Below are positions 1-8,488 of a DNA stretch of 21,248 nt, one piece after another. The notes beneath the pieces were generated by a model. That model was not told the origin of the DNA, ran no database searches, and saw only the letters and a list, made by a program, of their open reading frames with translations. The stretch comes from JBKBUF01 sp046290815 (GTDB taxonomy: Bacteria > Bacteroidota > Bacteroidia > Cytophagales > Cytophagaceae). Within the stretch, counting starts at the first letter, position 1, and every line of letters starts with the position of its first letter. Both the position numbers and the translations under genes were made by a program. The stretch is from NCBI GenBank assembly GCA_046290815.1, contig JBKBUF010000047.1, positions 1-21,248 of the forward strand. Reading direction: 5' to 3'.

Positions 1-108
1 TGATCAGGAAAATTAATCAAATATATTTGCTCACCTGGTGCATTCTTGTTGCCGAAATTGGTGCATTCCTATTTACCGAAAATGGTGCATTGTTATTTTC
101 CGATTACA
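1..108. mobile_element. Probable terminal end of an IS21-family insertion sequence
   Basis: Three consecutive 23-24 bp units begin at 37, 60 and 84. Each starts with GGTGCATT and carries CCGA 15-16 bases further on. The last unit runs on to GATTACA, giving a CA end at 107-108. IS21-family elements typically carry several such terminal repeats at each end and terminate in TG...CA. The transposase and helper genes would lie left of the window. The family call rests on repeat layout and a remembered resemblance to Bacteroidota IS21 ends, not on a visible istA or istB. The following gene has no ATG, which fits an insertion. Confidence 0.5.
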
Positions 109-485
109 CTATTAAAGCCGGTAAATCAAAAATATTTCGAATATTTTTATCAATACTTTTATTCGTAGTCATAATCTTAAGTTTTAAGAACTGTGCTAAC
201 TATAATGAAAATAAAAAAAACAAAACTCTTCAAATCTTTAAAGAAATAAAAGAAGAAGTAAAGAGACAAAAAAGTTTTAACGGTAGACTTCCGCAGGATT
301 TAGAGGCCGTTACAGGAAAAAATCCATTAAAAAGACATTTAAAAGCCGATGGCTGGGGAAATAATATGGTTTATGAAATACAGAATGATTCCTCCTACAG
401 AATCACTTCTGTAGGTCCGGACAATAAGCAGGGGACAGATGATGATATGGTAGTTTTCGAATCAATTCAAGATTGGGAAAATTAA
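27..485 (+). CDS. Type II secretion GspG-like C-terminal domain protein, 5' end apparently replaced by an IS end
   Basis: The open frame starts at a TTG (27) and contains no ATG before residue 114. Residues 1-27 are encoded by the insertion-sequence repeats, so the native gene probably begins upstream of an insertion and only about 109-485 is original. The original part has one hydrophobic segment (residues about 37-54), a lysine-rich helical stretch (62-80), then a domain with GWGNNMVYE, a YRITSVGPDN segment and GTDDD. That pattern is typical of the C-terminal GspG pseudopilin fold. There is no prepilin peptidase motif (G followed by F-T-L-x-E), so it is not a working pseudopilin as read. 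Small membrane-anchored proteins with this domain are common in Bacteroidota and have no assigned role. Expression would depend on a start or promoter inside the IS end. It could equally be a dead remnant. Confidence 0.55.
   Translation: MLTWCILVAEIGAFLFTENGALLFSDYTIKAGKSKIFRIFLSILLFVVIILSFKNCANYNENKKNKTLQIFKEIKEEVKRQKSFNGRLPQDLEAVTGKNPLKRHLKADGWGNNMVYEIQNDSSYRITSVGPDNKQGTDDDMVVFESIQDWEN
37..106. repeat. Three tandem 23-24 bp repeats (GGTGCATT-N7/8-CCGA)
   Basis: Units at 37-59, 60-83 and 84-106 share GGTGCATT and CCGA with a T-rich middle. They look like the transposase-binding repeats of an insertion sequence end. They happen to be translated in frame as the N-terminus of the open frame that follows (the repeated peptide pattern is G-A-F/L-L-F). 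Confidence 0.8.
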
Positions 486-516
486 GAAAGATTAATCTCG
501 ATTATCCCCCACCTTT

Positions 517-3500
517 TTAGACATTCCTCTCCAACCACTTCCTGGCATTAACAAATGCTTCCATCCAGGGAGAAACTTCATCATGACGGCCTTTAGGATA
601 GTGTGCCCACTGCCATTGTAATAACGATCTTTCAATGTGCGGCATCATCACCAGGTGACGACCGGTTTCATCACAAAGCATGGCGGTATTGTAGTCAGAT
701 CCGTTAGGACAGTGAGGATAAGTCTTATAGGCATAATTTGCCACAATCTGATACTTATCTTCTGTATCAGGCAGACAAAACCGTCCTTCACCGTGGGAAA
801 CCCACACACCAAGAGTACAGCCTTCAAGAGAAGAAAGCATCACTGATTTATTTTTGCGAATGGTTAAAGAGGTAAAGATGCTTTCATGTTTCTGACTCAC
901 ATTATGCAGCATTTTAGGCTTCTTTGCAGGGTCGTTATCCATGTGTATCAGTCCGAGTTCCACGAAAAGCTGACATCCATTGCAGATACCTACTGACAAT
1001 GTATCAGGACGTTTGAAAAATTTCTCAATAGCGGCTTTCGCTTTTTCGTTATACATAAAAGCTCCGGCCCATCCTTTTGCTGATCCTAGTACATCAGAAT
1101 TTGAAAAGCCTCCTACTGCTCCAATAAAGCGAACATCTTCCAGAGTTTCTCTTCCTGATATGAGATCGGTCATGTGAACATCTTTCACATCAAATCCTGC
1201 AAGATACATGGCATTAGCCATCTCACGTTCTGAATTACTTCCTTTCTCACGAATAATCGCTGCTTTAATTTTAGGCTTGGAATGATCTATAACCGGTTTC
1301 TTTCCATTAAAGGACTGAGGAAACTTATAAATCAATTCGTGGTTTTTATAATTTTCAAATCTTTCTTTAGCGCAATCAACTCCGCTCTGTTTTATATCCA
1401 GCAGGTACGAGGTTTTGTACCAGGTATCTCTTAACTGCGAAATATTAAAGCTGAAGGATTCATCACCATTCTTTAATTGCAGCGTTGAGGAAGAAGTGCC
1501 GGCTCCTATTTTATAAAATAACACCTTATTAGCTTTCAAAACCGATTCCACCTCTTCCGATGCCTGAAATACCAGTCCTATATTTTCAGCAAAAAGAACT
1601 TTTATTGTATCAGCTTCACCTAATGAAGTTAAATCGATATTAGCACCAAGGTTATTATCTGCAAAACACATTTCAAGTAAAGTAGTAATCAATCCACCAC
1701 TGCCTATATCATGACCTGCAAATATTTTACCTTCCAGTATTAATTGTTGAATCGTATTAAAGGCATTGATGAAACGCTTTGCATCAATGATATCAGGAGT
1801 TTCATCTCCTATTTTATTAACTACTTGTGCAAAAGAGGAACCACCTAGTTTAAATTTATCATTAGCCAGATTAATGTAATAAATATTCCCGCCCTCTTTT
1901 TGCAATACCGGTTCTACTACTTTCCTCACATCAATGCAATTTGCAGCCGCGGAAATAATAACTGTTCCGGGAGCTATTACCTCTTCGTCTTTGTATTTTT
2001 GCTTCATCGAAAGCGAGTCTTTACCTGTAGGAATGTTAATACCCAAGGCTATCGCAAAATCTGAACAAGCTTGAACTGCTTTATAAAGGCGTGCATCTTC
2101 ACCTTCATTTTTGCAAGCCCACATCCAGTTAGCAGAAAGAGATACGCTTTTTAAACCATCTTTCAACGGTGCCCACACTATATTAGACAATGCTTCTCCT
2201 ATGGCATTGCGGCTTCCTGCTGCCGGATCTATAAGTGCGGCAACAGGTGCATGACCTATTGAAGTTGCAATCCCCTCTTTACCCTGAAAGTCCAGTGCCA
2301 TTACACCGCAATTATTCAATGGCAATTGTAAAGGCCCTGCACATTGCTGTTTGGCAACTCTTCCTCCAACACAACGGTCCACTTTATTGGTAAGCCAGTC
2401 TTTGCAAGCTACTGCTTCCAATTGCAATACCTGCTCAAGGTATATATGAAGTTGAGTTTTGTCGTAGGTTACCGGCTGATAATTCCTATTCACAGTCTTA
2501 TCTGTCATCACCATTTTGGGTGAACTGCCAAACATATCACCAAGATCCAGGTCCATTGGCTTTTCACCTGTAGAAGAAGATTGAAAAGTAAAACGATGGT
2601 CACCTGTAACATCACCTACTGTATACATAGGAGAACGTTCTCTGTCCGCAATTTTTTGCAAAATAGCTATATCCTTCTCTCCGATCACCAGGCCCATTCT
2701 CTCCTGAGATTCATTACCTATAATTTCTTTGGCAGAAAGTGTAGGATCACCAACAGGAAGTTTATCAAGATCTATTTTGCCACCTGTCTCTTCTACCAGT
2801 TCTGACAAACAGTTAAGATGTCCCCCCGCACCATGATCATGTATTGAAACAATAAGATTATTGTCGCTCTCGACCATTGCTCTGATAACATTTGCAGCTC
2901 TTTTCTGCATTTCAGGATTGGAACGTTGGATAGCATTCAATTCAATTCCTGATCCGTGCTGACCTGTATCAGCAGAAGAAACAGCTGCTCCCCCCATGCC
3001 AATACGGTAGTTTTCACCACCAAGAATTACAATCTTATCTCCCGGTTTTGGATGTTTTTTCTGAGCCTGACTTGCTTTGCCATAACCAACACCACCAGCC
3101 AGCATGATCACTTTATCATAACCTAATTTTCTTGCAGACTGATGTCCGTCCGATTTTTCATCATGCTCAAAGGTGAGCACTGAACCGGTAATCAAAGGCT
3201 GACCAAACTTATTTCCAAAATCTGTAGCGCCGTTAGATGCCTTGATCAAAATATCCATAGGAGTCTGGTAAAGCCATTTCCTTTCCGGATTTGCTTTTTC
3301 CCATGGACGATCTTTCTCCAAACGGGACAATGCTGTCATATACACCGCTGTGCCCGCCAGTGGAAGCGCACCCTGTCCTCCTGCCAGTCTGTCTCTGATT
3401 TCACCACCTGAACCCGTAGCTGCCCCGTTAAAAGGCTCGACTGTTGTTGGAAAATTATGTGTTTCTGCTTTTAAAGAAATTACCGATTCAAATTCACTGA

Positions 3501-4203
3501 CTGTGTAGAAGTCTGCCTGATCTGCACGTTTTGGAGCGAATTGCTGAACAACCGGTCCCTTGATGAAAGCTACATTGTCTTTATAGGCAGAAACAATGTC
3601 ATTCGGATTTGCCTCTGAAGTCTTGCGTATCAGTTTAAAAAGTGAAGTAGGTTTTTCTTCTCCATCAATGATGAATTTGCCATTGAAAATTTTATGACGG
3701 CAATGCTCTGAATTTACCTGTGAAAAACCGAATACTTCAGAATCCGTAAGAGGTCGCCCTAATCTTTGAGAAAGCTTGTTCAGATATTCAACTTCTTCTT
3801 CACTTAGTGAAAGACCTTCCTGTTTATTGTAAGCTGCTATATCTGTAATCGGCATTACAGGCTCAGGCTTGATATTGATTGTATAGATTTCCTGATTCAG
3901 ACCATTGTACTTTTGAGAAAGCATAGGATCGAAATCAATAAAATCTTCATTTACAATTTTAAATTCTTCAATACGAATAATTCCCTGTATCCCCATGTTC
4001 TGGGTTATTTCAACCGCATTCGTACTCCATGGAGTCACCATGGCGGCACGAGGGCCGACAAAAAAACCATTCAGGCTTGATTCCTGCTTAATTTTTGCGT
4101 TGCCAAAAAGCCATTCCAGTTTTGAGATATCCTGAGCATCTAATTTTTGCCTGATTTGTAAGGCAAAAACTTTATCGGTTTGATTGGAAAAGAAATAAAT
4201 CAT
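517..4203 (-). CDS. purL: Phosphoribosylformylglycinamidine synthase, large single-chain type
   Basis: Converts FGAR, ATP and glutamine to FGAM in step four of purine synthesis, in the cytoplasm. At 1228 residues it is the fused single-chain form, with synthetase and glutaminase in one protein. Visible landmarks are SEHCRHKIF (residues about 165-173), the ATP/FGAR-site block KAETHNFPTTVEPFNGAATG, a second synthetase half with PTGKDSLSM, and a C-terminal class I glutaminase. The glutaminase has the nucleophile in VGICNGCQLF (Cys about 1074) and the His-Glu pair in MPHIERS (about 1189 and 1191). The open frame extends upstream to 4266, but a promoter (-7 TACCTTTG) lies at 4222-4254, inside that extension. 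The ATG at 4203 (MIYFFSNQTDK) is therefore the likely start, with a leader of only about a dozen bases. It stands alone, convergent with the GspG-like gene. Confidence 0.96.
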   Translation of the reverse strand: MIYFFSNQTDKVFALQIRQKLDAQDISKLEWLFGNAKIKQESSLNGFFVGPRAAMVTPWSTNAVEITQNMGIQGIIRIEEFKIVNEDFIDFDPMLSQKYNGLNQEIYTINIKPEPVMPITDIAAYNKQEGLSLSEEEVEYLNKLSQRLGRPLTDSEVFGFSQVNSEHCRHKIFNGKFIIDGEEKPTSLFKLIRKTSEANPNDIVSAYKDNVAFIKGPVVQQFAPKRADQADFYTVSEFESVISLKAETHNFPTTVEPFNGAATGSGGEIRDRLAGGQGALPLAGTAVYMTALSRLEKDRPWEKANPERKWLYQTPMDILIKASNGATDFGNKFGQPLITGSVLTFEHDEKSDGHQSARKLGYDKVIMLAGGVGYGKASQAQKKHPKPGDKIVILGGENYRIGMGGAAVSSADTGQHGSGIELNAIQRSNPEMQKRAANVIRAMVESDNNLIVSIHDHGAGGHLNCLSELVEETGGKIDLDKLPVGDPTLSAKEIIGNESQERMGLVIGEKDIAILQKIADRERSPMYTVGDVTGDHRFTFQSSSTGEKPMDLDLGDMFGSSPKMVMTDKTVNRNYQPVTYDKTQLHIYLEQVLQLEAVACKDWLTNKVDRCVGGRVAKQQCAGPLQLPLNNCGVMALDFQGKEGIATSIGHAPVAALIDPAAGSRNAIGEALSNIVWAPLKDGLKSVSLSANWMWACKNEGEDARLYKAVQACSDFAIALGINIPTGKDSLSMKQKYKDEEVIAPGTVIISAAANCIDVRKVVEPVLQKEGGNIYYINLANDKFKLGGSSFAQVVNKIGDETPDIIDAKRFINAFNTIQQLILEGKIFAGHDIGSGGLITTLLEMCFADNNLGANIDLTSLGEADTIKVLFAENIGLVFQASEEVESVLKANKVLFYKIGAGTSSSTLQLKNGDESFSFNISQLRDTWYKTSYLLDIKQSGVDCAKERFENYKNHELIYKFPQSFNGKKPVIDHSKPKIKAAIIREKGSNSEREMANAMYLAGFDVKDVHMTDLISGRETLEDVRFIGAVGGFSNSDVLGSAKGWAGAFMYNEKAKAAIEKFFKRPDTLSVGICNGCQLFVELGLIHMDNDPAKKPKMLHNVSQKHESIFTSLTIRKNKSVMLSSLEGCTLGVWVSHGEGRFCLPDTEDKYQIVANYAYKTYPHCPNGSDYNTAMLCDETGRHLVMMPHIERSLLQWQWAHYPKGRHDEVSPWMEAFVNARKWLERNV

Positions 4204-4221
4204 GGGTCGTAATTGAAGCTG

Positions 4222-4254
4222 CAAAGGTACTGTTTTAATTTGAAAAACTACAAA
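4222..4254 (-). promoter_or_regulatory. purL promoter of Bacteroidota type
   Basis: On the minus strand, TTTG (4251-4254) is followed after 21 bases by TACCTTTG (4222-4229). Both boxes match the Bacteroidota primary sigma factor consensus TTTG / TAnnTTTG exactly. Transcription should begin near 4215, only about 12 bases before the ATG at 4203. This is the best promoter in the window and it fixes the purL start. Confidence 0.75.
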
Positions 4255-4491
4255 TGGGGATAACATCCTGATAACAGATACGTCTAATAATTAACCAGTT
4301 ACAAAAACGATTATTTATCTACATTTTGATTCAGAAGGATCATAAAGACCCATGTGCTACAGTTAAACTTTAACAAAGTCTTCAGAATTCCCACAAACAA
4401 AAAAAAAACTTACGGGAGTCATCAGCGGGTTATCAGGCAATTTCAACTTTTGATCAGGCAAATAGCTTACTAAAATAGAGGTCAATCAGCT

Positions 4492-6204
4492 ATGGTCATG
4501 AAAGTTATAACAGGGATTCCATTGGTATTATTAACAATTGTATCCGGATTCTCGCAATCATTTGAATGGGCTATCGGAACTGAAACCCAATTACAGGATA
4601 AAACTGTTAAGATCGTCTCATACAAAGATGTTGTATATGTTGTCAAAAATTTCAAGGACAAACTCAATATATCTGACGAAGTAATTATTTCCGGTTATGG
4701 AAATACAGACATTGCCATCACTCAAATGAATGATGCAGGAAAAGTTCTTTGGGCAGCAAAAGCAGGAGGCATTGAGAGAGATGAAGTCTCAGACATCATT
4801 CTAGATAACAACGGTGATTTAATTATTACCGGAAATTTTACAGGATCAGCCAGATTTGGAGATTATCTTTTACATTCAGCCGGAAGAGAAGATATATTTA
4901 TTGCAAGGTATAATCAAAAAGGTAAATGCTTATGGGCAAAATCTCTGGGTGGAGAAGGTTCTGAAAAAGGAATGGCGCTTACCATTCTGAATAACGGAAC
5001 GATTACCATCGCAGGAAAATACAATAGCACTTTCAGAGTTGAAAGACACCAACTGATAGCAGGACCAACAAGTAACATCTTCCTTATCTGGCTTGACAGA
5101 TCCGGCATTCCATTTAATGTATTAACGGGATTATGTCAGGATGAAAACACTTTGCCTACAGGATTAAATTCCGACAAATCAGGCAACCTATACCTATATG
5201 GAAACCTTCAGGATAATCTGACCCTTCAAGACAAAGTAGCATTTGCTGACAGCAGCTTAGCCTTTATGAAATTACCAGGATCCTTTCTTGCCAGGATATA
5301 CAAAGAAGGAAATGTAGTCTGGCTTCAAAATATAGCTGCAGCAAACATGGATTCTTATCTGTTTTCCGGATCTTCTCCGGCAATAGATGAAGATGGAAAC
5401 ATTTACATAACAGGTGCAATTTCAGGCGGCGCTTATTTTGGCAAGAAAAAAGTTTCAGGAACTGGTTTGGGGAATCAGGAAGTGTTTATCGCCAAATGCA
5501 ATCCTGCAGGAATTTTTGAGTGGATAATTATTAACAACACACCTGAATATTCTTATGTAAAGAACTTTGGAAAGAGTATTATATATGACAAAAAATCTTT
5601 TTTGTACAGCTCAGGATATTTCAATGGAGAGCTCATTCTTGGAAGTCATGCTGTAAAAGGATCGGGTGGATTATTTGACACAGATCTATATATTGCTAAA
5701 CTAAATAAAAAAGGTCAGGTTGAATGGATTAAAACTGCAGGTACACCGGAAGATAAAATATTTAATTTTGATGATGCAGCAACCAGCATCGCCCCATATG
5801 CTGATAATGAATTATATGTTGCCGGTACATTTAAAGGAAATGCAAGATTTGATGAAAACAGTTTACAATCTGATCAAAAGAAATCTGCATTTATTGCTAA
5901 AGTAGGTAGTGGATCAGGAGTAAAAAATACCAGAGACGGATATATTGAAGAAACAGATCACCCTGCAATTTATCCAAACCCTGCGTCAGACCAATTAGTG
6001 ATAAGAATAGGTATAAACCAGGACAGTCCGATAATCAATATTATCACAATTACAGGAGAAACAGCATATGATTCCCAAAAAACCAGGTACAGAAGTAATA
6101 ACAGAGAGATAACGATTGATATCACGAATTTGAAGCCAGGGATTTATGAAGTAAAATTAATTTACCCTGAAAAGTCAGAATTATTCCGACTGGTAAAAAT
6201 TTAA
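4492..6204 (+). CDS. Secreted SBBP-type beta-propeller repeat protein with T9SS sorting domain
   Basis: A 570-residue exported protein of unknown function. Residues 1-22 form a signal peptide (hydrophobic core GIPLVLLTIVSG, cleavage near FSQS). The body (about 25-480) is built of recurring blades of the type 'D-I-(A/F)-I-x-(Q/R)-(M/Y)-N-x-x-G-K-x-L-W-A-K-x-x-G-G' and 'D-x-x-G-(D/N)-(L/I)-I-I-T-G-x-F', as in SBBP (seven-bladed propeller) repeat proteins. The C-terminus (about 492-570) is a type A T9SS sorting domain: YPNPASDQLV, then ITGE, then LKPGIYEVKL. It should cross the outer membrane by T9SS and be released or anchored at the surface. The start could be 4492 or the second ATG at 4498, which gives a more usual signal peptide. 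It lies 49 bases before the next secreted protein on the same strand, so the two may be co-transcribed. Confidence 0.8.
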   Translation: MVMKVITGIPLVLLTIVSGFSQSFEWAIGTETQLQDKTVKIVSYKDVVYVVKNFKDKLNISDEVIISGYGNTDIAITQMNDAGKVLWAAKAGGIERDEVSDIILDNNGDLIITGNFTGSARFGDYLLHSAGREDIFIARYNQKGKCLWAKSLGGEGSEKGMALTILNNGTITIAGKYNSTFRVERHQLIAGPTSNIFLIWLDRSGIPFNVLTGLCQDENTLPTGLNSDKSGNLYLYGNLQDNLTLQDKVAFADSSLAFMKLPGSFLARIYKEGNVVWLQNIAAANMDSYLFSGSSPAIDEDGNIYITGAISGGAYFGKKKVSGTGLGNQEVFIAKCNPAGIFEWIIINNTPEYSYVKNFGKSIIYDKKSFLYSSGYFNGELILGSHAVKGSGGLFDTDLYIAKLNKKGQVEWIKTAGTPEDKIFNFDDAATSIAPYADNELYVAGTFKGNARFDENSLQSDQKKSAFIAKVGSGSGVKNTRDGYIEETDHPAIYPNPASDQLVIRIGINQDSPIINIITITGETAYDSQKTRYRSNNREITIDITNLKPGIYEVKLIYPEKSELFRLVKI

Positions 6205-6253
6205 TTGGCTAATTACAAATACGTAAAGAAAAAAACTATTCATCAATAATCAT

Positions 6254-8464
6254 ATGTTATTCAACCAGCTAAACAGGATAACCTTAAACCGTCCATCATT
6301 GGTATTTCTTATTTTCATTTTAATTTCCATAAGGACTTTAGGACAGAACTGCAATTGCGACAAAGTTATTCCGATTACGCACGGGCATTTGATTGATGGA
6401 AATACCCTTGGAATAAAACCAGGTGATGTTGTTTGTCTTATGGCAGGAACCCGTACTTCTTATTTAATAAGAAATGTCAGAGGAACTTCTCAGCAACCTG
6501 TTGTCATAAAAAATTGTGGAGGCAAGCTGACAATAAACGCAAGTACCTCTTATGGCATTCAAACTGAAAGATCAAGTCATTTAAGGATTACAGGAACAGG
6601 AGATCCTTCTATAGAGCAAGGCATAGAAGTAATCGGAACCCATTTTGGTATTCACCTGACAACGCTAAGCAGTGATATAGAACTTGATCATACAAAAGTG
6701 CATGATGTAGGTTTCGCAGGAATTGTAGCTAAAACAGATCCGAACTGCAGCGACACACTCACATGGAGAAAGAATTATATCATGAGAAATATTAAAATTC
6801 ACCACAATGAAGTCTATAACACTGCAACCGGTGAAGGAATATATATTGGTTATTCATCCTATGGTACGGGAATAAAATGTGACACAACTTTTGCCTTTCC
6901 CCATTCAATAATCAACGCCAGTATCCACCACAACAACATATACAATACAGGTGCAGAAGGCTTACAAGTAGGATGTGTGATTGAGGGCTGTGAGATATTT
7001 AATAATATCATTTCAGAGTACGGACAAAGACCTTTTAACAATCATCCCAGTCAACAAAACGGAATCCAACTTGGGGAAGGTACCGGAGGGCTATGTTATA
7101 ATAATTACATATCAGCAGGATCAGTTGTTAAAGGGTCGTCAGGAATAATTCTTCTTGGCCTGGGTGACAATTTATTATTTAACAATGTTATAGTGCGACC
7201 GGGAGAAAACGGAATATTTATGGATGAAAGGCCGCCAGCCACACAAACAGGTGCAGGCACCTATTTTAAATTTATAAACAATACAGTTATAGAACCCGGA
7301 CAAGATGGTATTAAAACTTATGCTGAGTTAATTGAATACAATGAAATAGTCAATAACATAATTATTAATCCGGGAACCGGAAGATACATTAATAACAAAG
7401 GGGGGCCTGGAGTGCCTGTAATAAGACAGTCAAACAATTACACTTCTGATGATATCAATACTGCAGGTTTTCAAAATCATGCCGTAGGGAATTTTAAATT
7501 GACGCAATCCTCCCCCGCAAAAAACAGAGGTGCTAATGCAACAATGTGGGGAATCCATTTTGATATTGAAAATACAGCTCGGCCTGCCGGATCAGGATAT
7601 GATATTGGCGCATATGAGTTTAGTCCTGATACACCAAACCAGCTACCATCTATAGCCATGGCCGATGAATTACGAATCAGCTTACCTGTAGATTCAGTAA
7701 ATATTAGTGCCACTGCATCAGATCCGGATGGTGAAATCGATTCATATCTTTGGGAAAAAATTTCAGGTCCGCACGTGACCATGGAGAGGACAAAAACCAA
7801 TTCATTAAAAATATCCGGTATTACAGAAGGTACTTATAAATTCAGGCTTACAGTGACGGACAATGCCAATGCAAGCAGCCAGAAAGACATAGATGTGATA
7901 GCCACCAATGCAAAACAAAATGTACCACCAGTTGTGGATGCAGGAAAAGATGTGGTTATTCATTTTCCTGTCAATAGTATTTCGCTTCAGGCAACAGCAA
8001 ATGATAATGATGGTTTTATTACTGAATATTTATGGACAAAAGTTTCCGGTGGAAATGCGACTCTTAATAATGCCACGACATCCAATGTATCGATTTCAAA
8101 TCTTGAACCTGGGAATTATGTATTTCGTGTAACAGTTACAGATAATGATGGAGCTAAAGAATCAGATGAAGTAACTGTGTTAGTTAACAGGCCACCAGTG
8201 GCTAATGCAGGACCGGACGTAACCATCAGGTTGCCACAAAACAGTGTAACCATCAAAGGAAGTGCAACAGATCCAGACGGAACTGTAGTTTCATATCAAT
8301 GGACAAAAATATCCGGAGGTGGAGTAAAAATGTCGGGCACAAATACCCCCACTTTATCATTATCAGGGTTAAAGCAGGGGAACTATGTATTTCGGTTAAC
8401 AACCAGAGATAATCATAATGCAGTTGGAATAGATGATATTTTGGTAACGGTGAATAAAAAGTAA
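6254..8464 (+). CDS. Secreted right-handed beta-helix protein with three PKD-like domains
   Basis: A 736-residue exported protein. A signal peptide lies at about residues 1-30 (core LVFLIFILISI, ending near LGQ). Residues about 60-455 are parallel beta-helix, with repeated short N-x-I/V-x-N turns (for example IHHNNIYNTG, IFNNIISEYG, IVNNIIINPG). They end in the SPAKNRG...DIGAYEF cap common to polysaccharide-lyase-like helix proteins. Three PKD/REJ-like Ig domains follow (about 462-557, 558-644, 645-736), each with DPDG or DNDG, then a YxW(T/E)K(I/V)SG strand and a FRLT/FRVT strand. No catalytic residues can be assigned. The helix could bind or cleave a polysaccharide such as pectin or alginate. 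Unlike its neighbours it ends directly after the third PKD domain with no T9SS domain, so its export route beyond the periplasm is unclear. Confidence 0.8.
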   Translation: MLFNQLNRITLNRPSLVFLIFILISIRTLGQNCNCDKVIPITHGHLIDGNTLGIKPGDVVCLMAGTRTSYLIRNVRGTSQQPVVIKNCGGKLTINASTSYGIQTERSSHLRITGTGDPSIEQGIEVIGTHFGIHLTTLSSDIELDHTKVHDVGFAGIVAKTDPNCSDTLTWRKNYIMRNIKIHHNEVYNTATGEGIYIGYSSYGTGIKCDTTFAFPHSIINASIHHNNIYNTGAEGLQVGCVIEGCEIFNNIISEYGQRPFNNHPSQQNGIQLGEGTGGLCYNNYISAGSVVKGSSGIILLGLGDNLLFNNVIVRPGENGIFMDERPPATQTGAGTYFKFINNTVIEPGQDGIKTYAELIEYNEIVNNIIINPGTGRYINNKGGPGVPVIRQSNNYTSDDINTAGFQNHAVGNFKLTQSSPAKNRGANATMWGIHFDIENTARPAGSGYDIGAYEFSPDTPNQLPSIAMADELRISLPVDSVNISATASDPDGEIDSYLWEKISGPHVTMERTKTNSLKISGITEGTYKFRLTVTDNANASSQKDIDVIATNAKQNVPPVVDAGKDVVIHFPVNSISLQATANDNDGFITEYLWTKVSGGNATLNNATTSNVSISNLEPGNYVFRVTVTDNDGAKESDEVTVLVNRPPVANAGPDVTIRLPQNSVTIKGSATDPDGTVVSYQWTKISGGGVKMSGTNTPTLSLSGLKQGNYVFRLTTRDNHNAVGIDDILVTVNKK

Positions 8465-8479
8465 CACCCTGTCAGGGTG
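8465..8479. terminator. Compact hairpin between convergent genes
   Basis: CACCCTG (8465-8471), one T, CAGGGTG (8473-8479) is a perfect 7-bp inverted repeat directly after the beta-helix stop codon and 10 bases before the end of the convergent membrane-protein gene. In RNA it would fold as a 5-bp stem with a 5-base loop. No T-run follows directly on either strand, so a terminator role for either gene is inferred from position. Confidence 0.5.
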
Positions 8480-8488
8480 GATGCTTCA

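Noticed and set aside
4423..4462. Direct repeat ATCAGGCAA (twice) upstream of the propeller gene
   Set aside because: Two 9-base copies 24 bases apart in AT-rich DNA are not enough to call an operator; no promoter boxes align with them.
7477..7800. 107-codon minus-strand open frame inside the beta-helix/PKD gene
   Set aside because: It lies opposite the cap and first PKD domain of a convincing gene; its residues show no domain or signal.
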